17,323 bases of DNA from Camillea tinctor. Taxonomy: Eukaryota > Ascomycota > Sordariomycetes > Xylariales > Xylariaceae. Shown here piece by piece: positions 7,915-17,323 of the stretch (positions are counted from its first letter, which is position 1; each line of letters opens with the position of its first letter). The DNA lies in assembly GCA_022578605.1 (NCBI GenBank), contig MU394194.1, positions 1 to 17,323 on the forward strand. Reading direction: 5' to 3'. A program made the translations under genes and the position numbers. The notes under the pieces are model-generated. The model searched no databases, was not told where the DNA came from, and saw only the letters and a program-made list of their open reading frames with translations.

Positions 7915-8892
7915 AGCTGATCAAGGTGAGCAATGAGCGCCACCATCGTCACAGCCTGGTCTGACCAATTGCCCCTATTCTTCTAGCTGGTCGGATTGGT
8001 GAGTAACAGCAATCACTTCGTCCGTGGGGCCATATATAGAAGACACGATGAGCGTGGATATCTTAGAGACTGAACACCACCCACTTTATATATGTCTAAA
8101 TTGAGTTCTGATAGTTCAGGGATATCCCCGTGCCAGAGTTGACGACCACCGCTGGATGACATTCGGAATTCTTACACAGAAGGCTGTCTCCTCGGCCTTG
8201 AGTACCCATCTTAAGATTGAGGGGCACTCGAGTGTAGTTGCTGCTTTATGCTGTCCGATCAGGCAAGTGAATAGGGGCATGATGTTAGAATATATATGAT
8301 TAGTCTTATATATTGCCGATTCCAACTTTCTTACAATACCATCTAAGGCCCAAAATGAGGCACTGAGATAACCTCTCCATTGTTTGTACACTCGTAATTG
8401 GGTACTATTAAGCTTGCGAAGGGGTCTAATATATTCTTGTGAAACTATGAATCTTTGTGTCAGAGATTATAAACCATAGGGTGCTTAGGCAGGCGTACCC
8501 CCCGGGGAACAAACAGAGTATCCTTAGAGGTATATAACAACTTGATTACCAAAGTCATTTTTGAGGCTATTGTATGAGCTTGTTTTTTGCTATCACGGAT
8601 ATTCTCCGCATTGCCGTAGATACGAATTTACAACGTATAACTCCGTTACTGTTCGTAATACACGTAGCGACTTCACAACTCCGCTGCTATGGAATCAACT
8701 ACAATTGAAACACTGTAATTATAATGCCATAATTGTGTAGAGAAATAAAGCTTTGGTCAGGAGGAGACTAGATGTGGGCCATCCTCATCCACCGACACTA
8801 ACCTATATCACTACAGTTTGTTTAGGCCACCAACTGGGTCGAGCACGCAAAATATTTACACAACTCATGATGGTTGACGGTGATTATGCCTC

Positions 8893-9010
8893 AACTCTGT
8901 ATTATGTGTCTAGTCGAGAACTAGTCTGATTACATATTATAATCTATATACAACGATATATCTAACTATATACATAACGTAACCCCTAACTCTATATTAT
9001 ATGTCTAGTC
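8893..9010. repeat. 23-bp direct repeat, copies 95 bp apart, differing by two TG/TA changes
   Basis: Copies at 8893-8915 and 8988-9010 match at 21 of 23 positions. Both differences are G in the left copy and A in the right copy, each preceded by T, the pattern left by C-to-T change at CpA on the other strand. The right copy overlaps the last codons and TAG of the small charged-protein gene, so that stop is part of the repeat. Confidence 0.6.
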
Positions 9011-9487
9011 ATGATGCTTTCTCCGGGAAAACAGTTTTCTCCACACGCTCTTTCTCTTCTTAGCGTCCCTCGACTCAGACGAGGATGACGAGGACGACGT
9101 CGTTGGTGACATGGGCTCGTGGTGATACGAACTCCTAGCTGCGTTGACGGCTAGGCCCTGCTGTCTGTCGTCGATGTACGCTTCTTTCATGGTGTCCTCC
9201 GTGTCGGCGTCTTCCATTATGCGTCGCCAGGCGCGCTCCATACGGGCGTCGCCCCCCTTGTTGCCGACCATTTCTTTGAAGTCGGCGTACGGGTCATCAC
9301 CGCGCGCAATCGCGGCGTCGCGACGTCGGCGGGCTTCGTCAAAGAACTCTTTATCGTGGTCCCGAGACATGCGGCTATAAGCGCACCACTGCAGAGAAGG
9401 GATTATTGATTAGCGAACGTGTCCAAACAGTTTGGGATTGTATTCAACACCTACAGCGCCTCCCCAGCCAGTGCTAACGTCCGTCAT
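9005..9487 (-). CDS. Small, highly charged conserved-type hypothetical protein, two exons (9487..9455, 9388..9005; 138 aa)
   Basis: I do not recognise a named family. A small first exon encodes MTDVSTGWGGA and ends at a GTAGGT donor. The 66-nt intron (9454-9389) has a CTAAT branch site and a CTCTGCAG acceptor. Splicing is in phase 0 and continues through WCAYSR into the main exon, whose own ATG at 9370 would be the alternative start. The upstream start is preferred because every splice signal is good and the frame is kept. The protein is very rich in Arg, Lys, Asp and Glu, with no membrane segment. It has an acidic/basic helical stretch (about 20-90), a run of seven serines (109-115) and a basic C-terminus from KKRK (121-124) to RRKHHD. 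It may be nuclear or nucleic-acid binding, but this is inference from charge alone. It stands alone between long gene-free regions. Confidence 0.7.
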
Positions 9488-11340
9488 TATGAATTTGTAG
9501 AATGTGTTTGTTCCGAAGCAAGAACGTTTATGTGATGTGTGTGTTGTATTGTCGATAGTTGATAGTTATTATGAATTGATAACTCAAGTCGTAGTATGTA
9601 CGTGTAAATGGACGATAATGATACCTAATGATGGTATGAGATAATTAATTTGGATATAATCGAGTTTTCTATAGAGTAAGTTCTCTATCCTTTAATTTAT
9701 ATATTTTATTTCGATCGCAACTCGAAAATCCATCTACAAGTAACATCGGGCAGAATTATATGCATTTGTCTATGGAATTGTTCTTTGGATCCGGGGACCC
9801 GACGGTGACCCCGTTACGGTGGCGGAGCAAGTGGCACAACATAAGCATCGACACTTTCTTCTAGACTTTGCCTCCCCATCGAGGCGTAGTCGGAGGCACA
9901 ATTTGGAGCGGTGACACGGTCAGGCCACTAGTGTGATGATAAATACGTCGTCTAATGTCTGATTTTTGCCCTATGAGGGAAATGCTGTGCCTATGTCGTC
10001 GTCAATTTTGCGTGTTTGATCTCTGAACGGGTTCGTCGGCGAATGTAGATCCTCGAGCACACTCTACCATTTTCATTTACAATACGAATACGTGCGTTGG
10101 CACACAGATACTCCGCTTGCCCTGAAACGTGTTTGATCATTCATTTCTCGCCCAGCCAGCCTTCCACCCAGCCAGTATAATTGCATTTTCTTCTGTATTG
10201 CCGCACTATTTTGCCAACTTGCAGTCTCATTGCGATGTTCCATACACCATCCCCTTATTTCTGGAATATGCAGCCTGTCCAGAACGAGTTTCATGGGCGT
10301 GGGAGACTGGACTCCTGCATGTGGCTGAATGCGGTTGCTGAGCTTCTAAACGGGGTTACCGTGTTCCGTAGTATTGTGCGCTTTGCCTGGACCGCAAGTA
10401 GTCCGTGGACCAAATGGTGTGTGTGCTGTGCCACCCAACATCGAACTGCGGGTAAAAGGGCACATCATTCATAGGCTCTCCGTCAACCACAAAGCTGAGG
10501 CCGAATTCCCATTTTCGAGCCCAACAGGAATAAAAAAAATGACATGTTGATACTACAGGAGCTTTCAAGGCCTAAAAAGAGATCTTGTGTTGTTATACTG
10601 TATGCGGGAACATGCATGGGTAGTTTCTCTGTCCCCATCGTTCGGGAATCTCTACAGGTTGTCATAACCAACCTATCGCGATGATCAAATTCGGTCGGTC
10701 AGGGTGGTTGGCTGACTTCTAGCTTATTGGGTGGCCATTACATCATGCCCCTATTAGATTTGTCTCGGGCGTGGACAGCAACCGCGCGTTTAGGATGCTT
10801 ATAGGAGTACTGATTGAGGCGGGATTCACTCTTTCCTATCTTATATATAGACTACCATAACCTATAATACATAAAAGGACAAGGCTGACAACAAGATCGA
10901 ACTAACCAGTACGCAGGGAAAACCGAAGCGAGTATGCCTTCAACGTAGAGACCTAAGCGTGTGTGTATATACGACTAGCGATTACCAAATCTGACCTCCT
11001 ACAGCATCGCCATTTTTATACGTGAATCAAGCAAATTAGAAATACAAAGTCTTAGAATCACTTGAATTCTAGAGTGTATTATAAAAATGCTGCATTAACC
11101 CGCCATATTAAGTCATTTCACCCAATCATTTTCATGATTCTCATTACTAAACACCACACAAAAGGCAGTGCTTCCCGTGCAGTTCGACCTCAGAACTAAA
11201 AGGCCTTTATCTATCTAGGATCTGGTATCGCGGCTATTCGCATCATATATCATCCTGAGATTATACAATAGGATTTGGATAACACTAGAATCCAATAGTT
11301 GTGTATACTATAAGGGGGCGGGGACTTTAAAAGATTGAAT
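9488..11340. other. Gene-free region leading to the AT-rich block
   Basis: About 1.85 kb without a supportable gene. A cluster of overlapping open frames on both strands at 10073-10671 shows no family resemblance, and no clean splice pairs extend them. Its base composition is near that of the genic part, so it could hold a decayed or lineage-specific gene. At 9869-9898 there is a 7-bp inverted repeat (TGCCTCC / GGAGGCA, 16-base loop) in a locally GC-rich patch. The first part should contain the promoter of the minus-strand gene starting at 9487. Confidence 0.45.
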
Positions 11341-14300
11341 TTATTTTCAAATATACCGTACCGGGGTCCGAGCGTTGTAAAGAACGGTTCTCCAATAAGA
11401 AAACCGTTCTTCTATATATAAACCAATGTTTTTTAAAGAATCGTTTCCCGCATAAAGAACCATTTCTCAATTAAAAAACCGTTTTTTGCTAAAAAAGCGT
11501 TTTTTGCTAAAAAAAGCGTTTCTTATTAAAAAATCGTTTTTTACTAAAATTTCTATATAACTAAGTTTATTATTAAATTATGTACATTTATATAAGTTAT
11601 AATAATTATAATATTAATATACTTATTAATTAAAAAAAATTTTTATTTTTAGCTATAATACATGTATTGCTTTATTAACTTTTATTTTACTTACTATAAC
11701 TTTTAAATTAAAAATTTTAATTTTAATGCTTTAATTTACTTTTTTAATTGTAATAATATTTATATAACGCTTTTTAACTTTATTACAATACTGCATAATT
11801 TAATTTTGTTAAATAAGTTAATTAGTTAATATTTATAATTTATTTTACTTTATTGTAAACATATATTTTTTTTATAAAAATTATTAATGTTTAAAACTAT
11901 AATTTTAATAAAAATTTAATAAACTTGCTAAAATGCAAAAAAATCTTCTTAAAAAAATCCCATTTTTAAACACTTTGCGTTTAAATTAAAATAAAATTTA
12001 ATTAAATTTTATAATAAATTTATAATATATTTATAATTATAAATATTTAACGTTTTAATTTATTAAAACATAAGCGCTATAAAAAAGCATAACATATAAA
12101 CATATTAAAATAATTGCTATAATACTAATAATAATTAATTAGTTTTTATTATATTTATTAATAATTTTAAAATTAAAAACATCGTTATATTTACTTATAT
12201 AACAAATAAGTATTATAATAGTAAAAATATGCTTTATACTATAAATATTAAACATAAAAATATAATTAATTTAACTAATCTTATTAATATTATAATAATA
12301 TATAAAATTATTTTTATTAAATATAAAGCAATTTAAATCTTTTTTATTACAACATTAAATAAAATTAATTAATACTTATTTTTAACTAACAACGCTTTTA
12401 TATATATTTTTAAAAAGCCTTATAATATTTTACATCTTAATAAACTATATTTAATGCTAAAATTAAAATTAAAACTAATTTAAAAAATAAAACTAAAACT
12501 AAACTAAAAAAAAAATAACAAATATAAAAAAAAAATAAAACTAAAAATAACAAATTAACTTACCTGCTTATATTAAAAATCAGCTTGCAAAACTAAATAA
12601 TTACAGTATAAAGCTTATAAACTAACAAATAGTACTTAAAAAAACCATAATTTTTAGCATAAATTAATTGTAAAAGCTTAATAAACTTAATTAACATTTT
12701 TTCTGCTTAAATAAATAAATAACTGTTTTTTTAAGCAAAATGTAATAATGTTTTAACTTTTTTAATAAGCATTTTATTAATTACAAAAAGCTTTAAATAC
12801 GTATTATTAGCTAAAAAACTTACGTTAAGCATATACTTAACCTATTTTTAAAAAATTTTTAACTTATTTTAATTAATATAAACTAACGCTTAATAAAAAA
12901 AGTTAAAATATTTTTAATAAAACATTTACATTTTTTTAATAAAATTAAAATTATTATGCTTAAATACGTTTTATAAAATAAAATAAATAATTAATTAACT
13001 ATTTAGCTTTATTAAAAGCACTTTTTTAACATTAAAAAAATTTATTTCGTATACGCAGCGCTTAAACTATTTAAAAACGAAAAAATGCACGTTAAAATGC
13101 GTAAATAAGTAAAAAAAAAAAAAATAAAAAAGTAAAAAAGTTTAAAAATAAATCAAATTAAAAAAAATTAAAAAAATATTATATAGGACCTATAAAAGTA
13201 GTTAACTTACTTTTGCTTTAAGCCAAGCTATTACTAACTATTAACGAAAAAAAAAAAAAGAAAAAACTTATTTATAAAAGTTTTTACTAGTTAATATATT
13301 ATAATTAATTATTATAGCATATTTAACTATAAAATTAAAGTAATAAATAATAATATACATATTTAAACGCTATATATTGTTTATATAAAAAAGTTTTATA
13401 TTTTTACTAAGTTTTTTTTTATTATTTTTCTTAATATTACTAGCACATAATCCAATATAAAAACCTACATAAAAGCTACTTTTAAACGTTATTAACACAA
13501 ATGCAAAATAACATAAAAAATTAAATACTTTATGTTTTTTACGTATAATAATAAACATATTATTATAATTTTTTTTTAATACATTATTACTTACTAAAAC
13601 AATAGCACTTTTAACCATTTTAATAAAAATTAAAATAATAATATTAATAAAGTTTCTATGTTTTTAAACTATTATAAAGTATTTTAGCTTAATATAACTT
13701 TTTTTTAACTACTTTTAAAAAAATAATGAAATAATAATATTTTAAATAGCATATATAAACATTTTGTAGCTAAAAAAATAGTGCTTAAAAAACTAAAAAC
13801 GTTTAGCTTTAAAAAAAAATTAAAAAACTTATAATTAAAAAGTATACTTATTTATAGCTTAAAAGTTTAAAATAACATTGCAAAATAAAAAATGCATAAA
13901 ATTAAATAAACTACTATATTTAAAATAACACAAATTATAAAAACAAAATAAAATAATATTTAAAACTAAAATAAATGTTTAAAAAGCTAAAAATAAGTTT
14001 ATTATATTTTATTAACTTTTATATATTATTTTTTTAATACTTATATACTTAACTATAATATATTATATTTAAATTACTTAATAATAATAATAATTATAAA
14101 TTATAACGTTAAACTTAGCGCTAAATAAAAAATCTATAAACAACTTATATTTAACATTAATATAGCAATTATAGTAAAATTTATAAGCTTTTAAGCTTTT
14201 AAAGCTATAATTTTTTACTTATTAAAGTTAATTATTAATAAAAACTATCGTTTAAGCATAAAAAAGCATAAAAACCTTATTAATTTTAACTTTAATATTT

Positions 14301-17300
14301 TAATTAAGTTTTATTAAAATATTAAAACTTTTAATAATATTATTAAAATTTAAACTATAAAAGCCTAATATTAAAAAAATAATATTACTTAACTAAAGTT
14401 TATTTTTAGCTTTAAGCTTATAAAAAATAATATAATAGTTTAAAAAAAATCGATATAAATTAAAAAACACATTAAACTTATTAATAAAAATTTATACCAA
14501 TAAAAAAGCTATAAATATAACATTATTACAAACTTAATTTTAATATAACTTAAAATAAAAACGTAAATAGCAGTTAATTTTAAGCTTATTACAAATAAAA
14601 TAAATATAACATAAAAAAACAATAACGTTTATTATAATTAAGTTTTTTTTAGCTAAGTATTTTTTATTTAAAACTTAACGCACATAATAATACTGCTTTT
14701 CAATTTTTTTGGAAAAAATAATATCCTTATATTTAAAAAACTAAATATTTAGCTTTTTAAATACTTTAAAAATTTAGCTTTTATAAGTTATACTTATTAA
14801 TATATTTAAGTTTTATATGCACTTATTAAAGCTATAATTTTTAAAAATATTAAATTTAATAAAAATATAAGTTTTAAAAATAAAAATAAAGTTTAACTAA
14901 AAAATAATTTTTATTTTATTAAAAAGAAAATTAAGCTTAATAAACTATAAATAAAAAGTATTAAATGTTATAATAATAAGCTATATTTATAATATAAAAA
15001 CTTTCTTACTTTTTTACATATATAAATCTATTTACATATTATAGCTATATAAAACAATACAACTAATATATAATTAATTTATTTTTTAACTATTATTTAA
15101 AATCTCACAATAAAAACATTTTATATTTATACAGCAATAATAAACAAAATTATTAAAAAAAAAAGCATAACTAGCAAAATTTTTATTAAAAACTTTAACA
15201 TAAAAATATATACTAATAAATGCTTTAATTAAACTTATTTATATTTAAAAATAAAATAATTTTAAAAGCTTATTTATAAAAATGCTTAGTTTATTATATA
15301 TATTTTTAATAAAAACGTTTAATGCTATAAAGTTTTAAATAACTATAAAAAAATCGAAAAAAATTAGCTTAAATAAAGCAATTTAAGTAATTTTTACTTT
15401 AAAATTATTAACTAAATTATATACTTTAAGTTTCTTTTTAACTTTTTTGCTTTTTTTTTTGCTTTAATATTTGCTTTTTTTTAAGTTTTTTATATACTAT
15501 TGCAATTTTTTTATAAAGTTAACACAATATATATAAGCTTTAATAAAAAGTTTTTTTACTTTAAAAAATATAATAGCCTTTTATATATTTATTAAAAGTA
15601 TATAATAATAAAAGTAATTAATTAAAATTAACAATTAAAAAAAAAGGTTTTTAATGTTTTTTAATAAATTACTATCTACATTTTAAATAATATATAGCAC
15701 TTTATAAAAAAATGTCCATTAATTACAACTAACTTTATAAAAATCTATATAAGCTATAAAAAATTTTTCAAATTTAAATATTTTAATAAATCGGTTTTAA
15801 TATATCTTAATTAATTTAAAAATATTAAAGTTTTTTTAAATAACTTTATTAACTTTACTTTTAATTGCTTTATTTACTAATTAGTTAAAACTAATAAACA
15901 ATATTATAAATATTTTAATATTATTTTTATTTTTATTAAATAAAACTATTTTAAGTTTATAAATATTAAAATTAATTACTTTATTATAATTTATTATATT
16001 AAGCATGTTTAAAAAGTTAACTTATACTATATAGTTTAATATTTTTACTACGCTATTATTATAAACTTTGTTTAAGTTAATAATTATTATTATTTAATAT
16101 TAATACATATAAAATTAATTGCTAATTTTTTTAAAAACTTTAAACAAAAAATAACTTATTATTAAGTTTATTTATAAATCTTTTACTTTTAAATTCTTTA
16201 TTTTTATTATTGCTTTATACTATGTCGTTGTTACTTAGCATTATTTTTATAATATTATCGCCAATATTTATTTTACTTTTAATATAGCTAAAATGTTTTA
16301 AAATATCGGTTAAAGTACTTGCTATTAAAACATTTTACTTTTTATACTTTTTAATATTTTACATTTTTTTATTGTTGCCATTGCCGTTACTTTTTACACT
16401 AAGTTTAAAATAATAAAAAAGCTTAATTCGGTGCGGTTAAAAAGCAAAGCTTTCTTTTTAAACTTTTATAGTTAATAAGAAATAAATACTTTAATAACGA
16501 AATTTTTTTACTTAATAATAAAATAAATAGTTAATTAAATTAAAATAATATAGTAATAATAAAATAAGTAATACAATAAAATTAATGTAATAAAAAAAAT
16601 ATTAAGGAAAAAAAGGTAAAAAAAGGTAAAAAAATAAATAAAAAAAATAACTATAAAAATGCGTAAAAGTAAATTAAATTAAAAAATTAAAAGAAAAACT
16701 GCATATATGCTTTTTTTAAACAAAAATGTAAACAATATAATACTATTTATTAACTTAATTTATAAGTATTTTTTTTTATAAAAGTAGTAATTTATAGTTT
16801 TTATTATAAGTTTTATTAATTTATATAACTAATATTTAGCTTAAAAACAATTTAATAACTATATTTAAATATTTACATTTTTTATATTAAAAAATTTATT
16901 AAAAAAAACTAATGCAATTACAGTATATTAAGAAGTGCATAGCACTTTATATAAATAAAATAAGGACTAATACTAACACTAGTAAATAAAATAAAAAAAT
17001 AGCAACATTTAATGTATAGCGCAATTATATATTTAATGTTATACTTTTTTATTTTTTTATATATTTATAATATTACTTTATATTGCTTTATTTTATATTA
17101 TATAGTGTAGTAAGTTTAATTTTAACGCAATTATAAAAATTTCATTTTATTATTATTAAATAAACTTTTTAATTTAAATTTTTTTAATTAAAAAGTAAGT
17201 TAAAAATAACATTTTTTTTAAGCAAACTGGCTATATTTAACGCTTTTTGCTAAAAATTAATAACTTAAGTTAAAAAAACTATTTATTATTATAAAGTAAA

Positions 17301-17323
17301 TTTTAATAAAAACATTTTAATTA
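11341..17323. other. Extremely AT-rich block, probably RIP-degraded repeat DNA
   Basis: From about 11,340 the sequence changes within roughly 200 bases from ordinary composition to almost pure A/T and stays so to the end of the window. In the 420 bases 12241-12660 I count 41 C and 11 G (12.4% G+C). Stops are dense in all frames; the longest frame (13370-13618, minus) is of low complexity. This is the signature of heavily RIP-mutated transposons in Pezizomycotina, where CpA becomes TpA. Such blocks form heterochromatin, AT-isochores, subtelomeres or centromeres. No element can be named: no reverse transcriptase, integrase or transposase motif survives by eye, and I found no convincing LTR pair. 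Mitochondrial DNA is a less likely alternative, as no rRNA, tRNA or respiratory gene is seen. Confidence 0.8.
11380..11545. repeat. Degenerate minisatellite, about nine copies of an ~18-19-nt near-palindromic unit
   Basis: A unit of the form A4-6, [C/G/T]CGTT, T-run, GCTA or similar recurs at the edge of the AT block. The central C of the core lies at 11385, 11405, ~11426, 11442, 11461, 11480, 11498, 11517 and 11535. The last six are spaced 19, 19, 18, 19 and 18 nt apart. Each unit is close to self-complementary (AAAAACCGTTTTT). The first two copies pair as a hairpin: AAGAACGGTT at 11380-11389 with AACCGTTCTT at 11402-11411. The copies become more AT-rich towards the right, as if mutation spread in from the block. 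Confidence 0.75.

Larger units (their letters stand above)
7156..9004. other. Gene-free region with scattered small repeats
   Basis: About 1.85 kb between two minus-strand genes. The part nearest 7155 should contain the promoter of the 7-TM gene (TATATAA at 7300-7294). Several open frames of 60-91 codons exist but lack family resemblance, sensible splice partners or biased codon use. Small inverted and direct repeats lie at 7751-7768, 7780-7880, 7885-7914 and 8893-9010. No tRNA or other RNA gene was recognised. It may contain decayed genes or transposon relics too degraded to identify by eye. Confidence 0.5.

Noticed and set aside
8116..8391. A 91-codon frame on the minus strand, with a similar-length frame opposite
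   Set aside because: No recognisable motif, no splice partners, ordinary intergenic composition, and competing open frames on the other strand.
10073..10671. Cluster of overlapping frames of 62-97 codons on both strands
   Set aside because: None resembles a known family, the frames on opposite strands are equally long, and I found no splice sites joining them into a longer product. A decayed or novel gene remains possible but cannot be supported.
13370..13618. An 82-codon minus-strand frame in the AT block
   Set aside because: It is made almost only of Lys, Asn, Ile, Phe and Leu codons expected from AT-rich DNA, has no motif, and the surroundings are dense in stops. It is a chance frame in degraded DNA.
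13075..16700. Similar AATGCGTAAA-containing segments near 13095 and 16660, considered as a pair of LTRs
   Set aside because: The shared stretch is short and embedded in low-complexity A/T sequence, and flanking similarity fades within a few bases, so chance is likely.
11341..17323. Mitochondrial DNA insertion as the source of the AT-rich block
   Set aside because: No respiratory-chain, rRNA or tRNA sequence is visible, and the composition changes over a repeat-bearing border, more like RIP of nuclear repeats. Not strictly excluded without a search.

Overview
The window looks like nuclear DNA of a filamentous ascomycete (Pezizomycotina). The genes carry short introns of 53-99 nt with fungal donors (GTAAGT, GTATGT, GTAGGT) and CTAAC/CTAAT branch sites. 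The families that can be recognised, a 12-TM MFS permease and a 7-TM fungal 'rhodopsin-domain' (SAT4-type) protein, are characteristic of this group. The last ~6 kb is an extremely AT-rich block of the kind left by repeat-induced point mutation (RIP). No species can be named from the sequence alone.

Layout. 1-1018: a C22 homopolymer, then a two-exon, GC-rich gene for an unrecognised protein (235 aa as modelled, + strand). 1019-3108: mostly gene-free. It holds a probable broken or partial gene on the minus strand (1717-2163) that recalls DUF3176 membrane proteins, a CT microsatellite, and a promoter-like region with a CGG-N4-CCG palindrome and a TATA box. 3109-4756: an intact four-exon MFS transporter (478 aa, +). 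4757-5893: gene-free and partly AT-rich, with a perfect 24-bp palindrome. 5894-7155: a five-exon 7-TM rhodopsin-domain gene on the minus strand, with one GC-AG intron. A TGA ends it after 288 aa, and 44 family-like tail codons continue in the same frame beyond that stop. 7156-9004: gene-free, with several small inverted and direct repeats. 9005-9487: a two-exon gene for a small, highly charged protein (138 aa, minus). 9488-11340: no supportable gene. 11341-17323: an AT-rich block (12.4% G+C in a counted 420-nt sample) without credible genes. A degenerate minisatellite of ~18-19-nt period sits at its left border.

The transporter (+) and the 7-TM gene (-) are convergent, separated by about 1.1 kb. 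Nothing indicates that the genes form one pathway or a biosynthetic cluster: no synthase, oxidoreductase or pathway regulator is visible. I see no clear previously undescribed system. The observations most worth following are the tail of the 7-TM gene with its in-frame stop, the GC-AG intron that only the protein family reveals, the minisatellite at the euchromatin/AT-block border, and the strong C-over-G skew inside the AT block. Intron positions come from reading splice signals and keeping frames; no transcript data were available.
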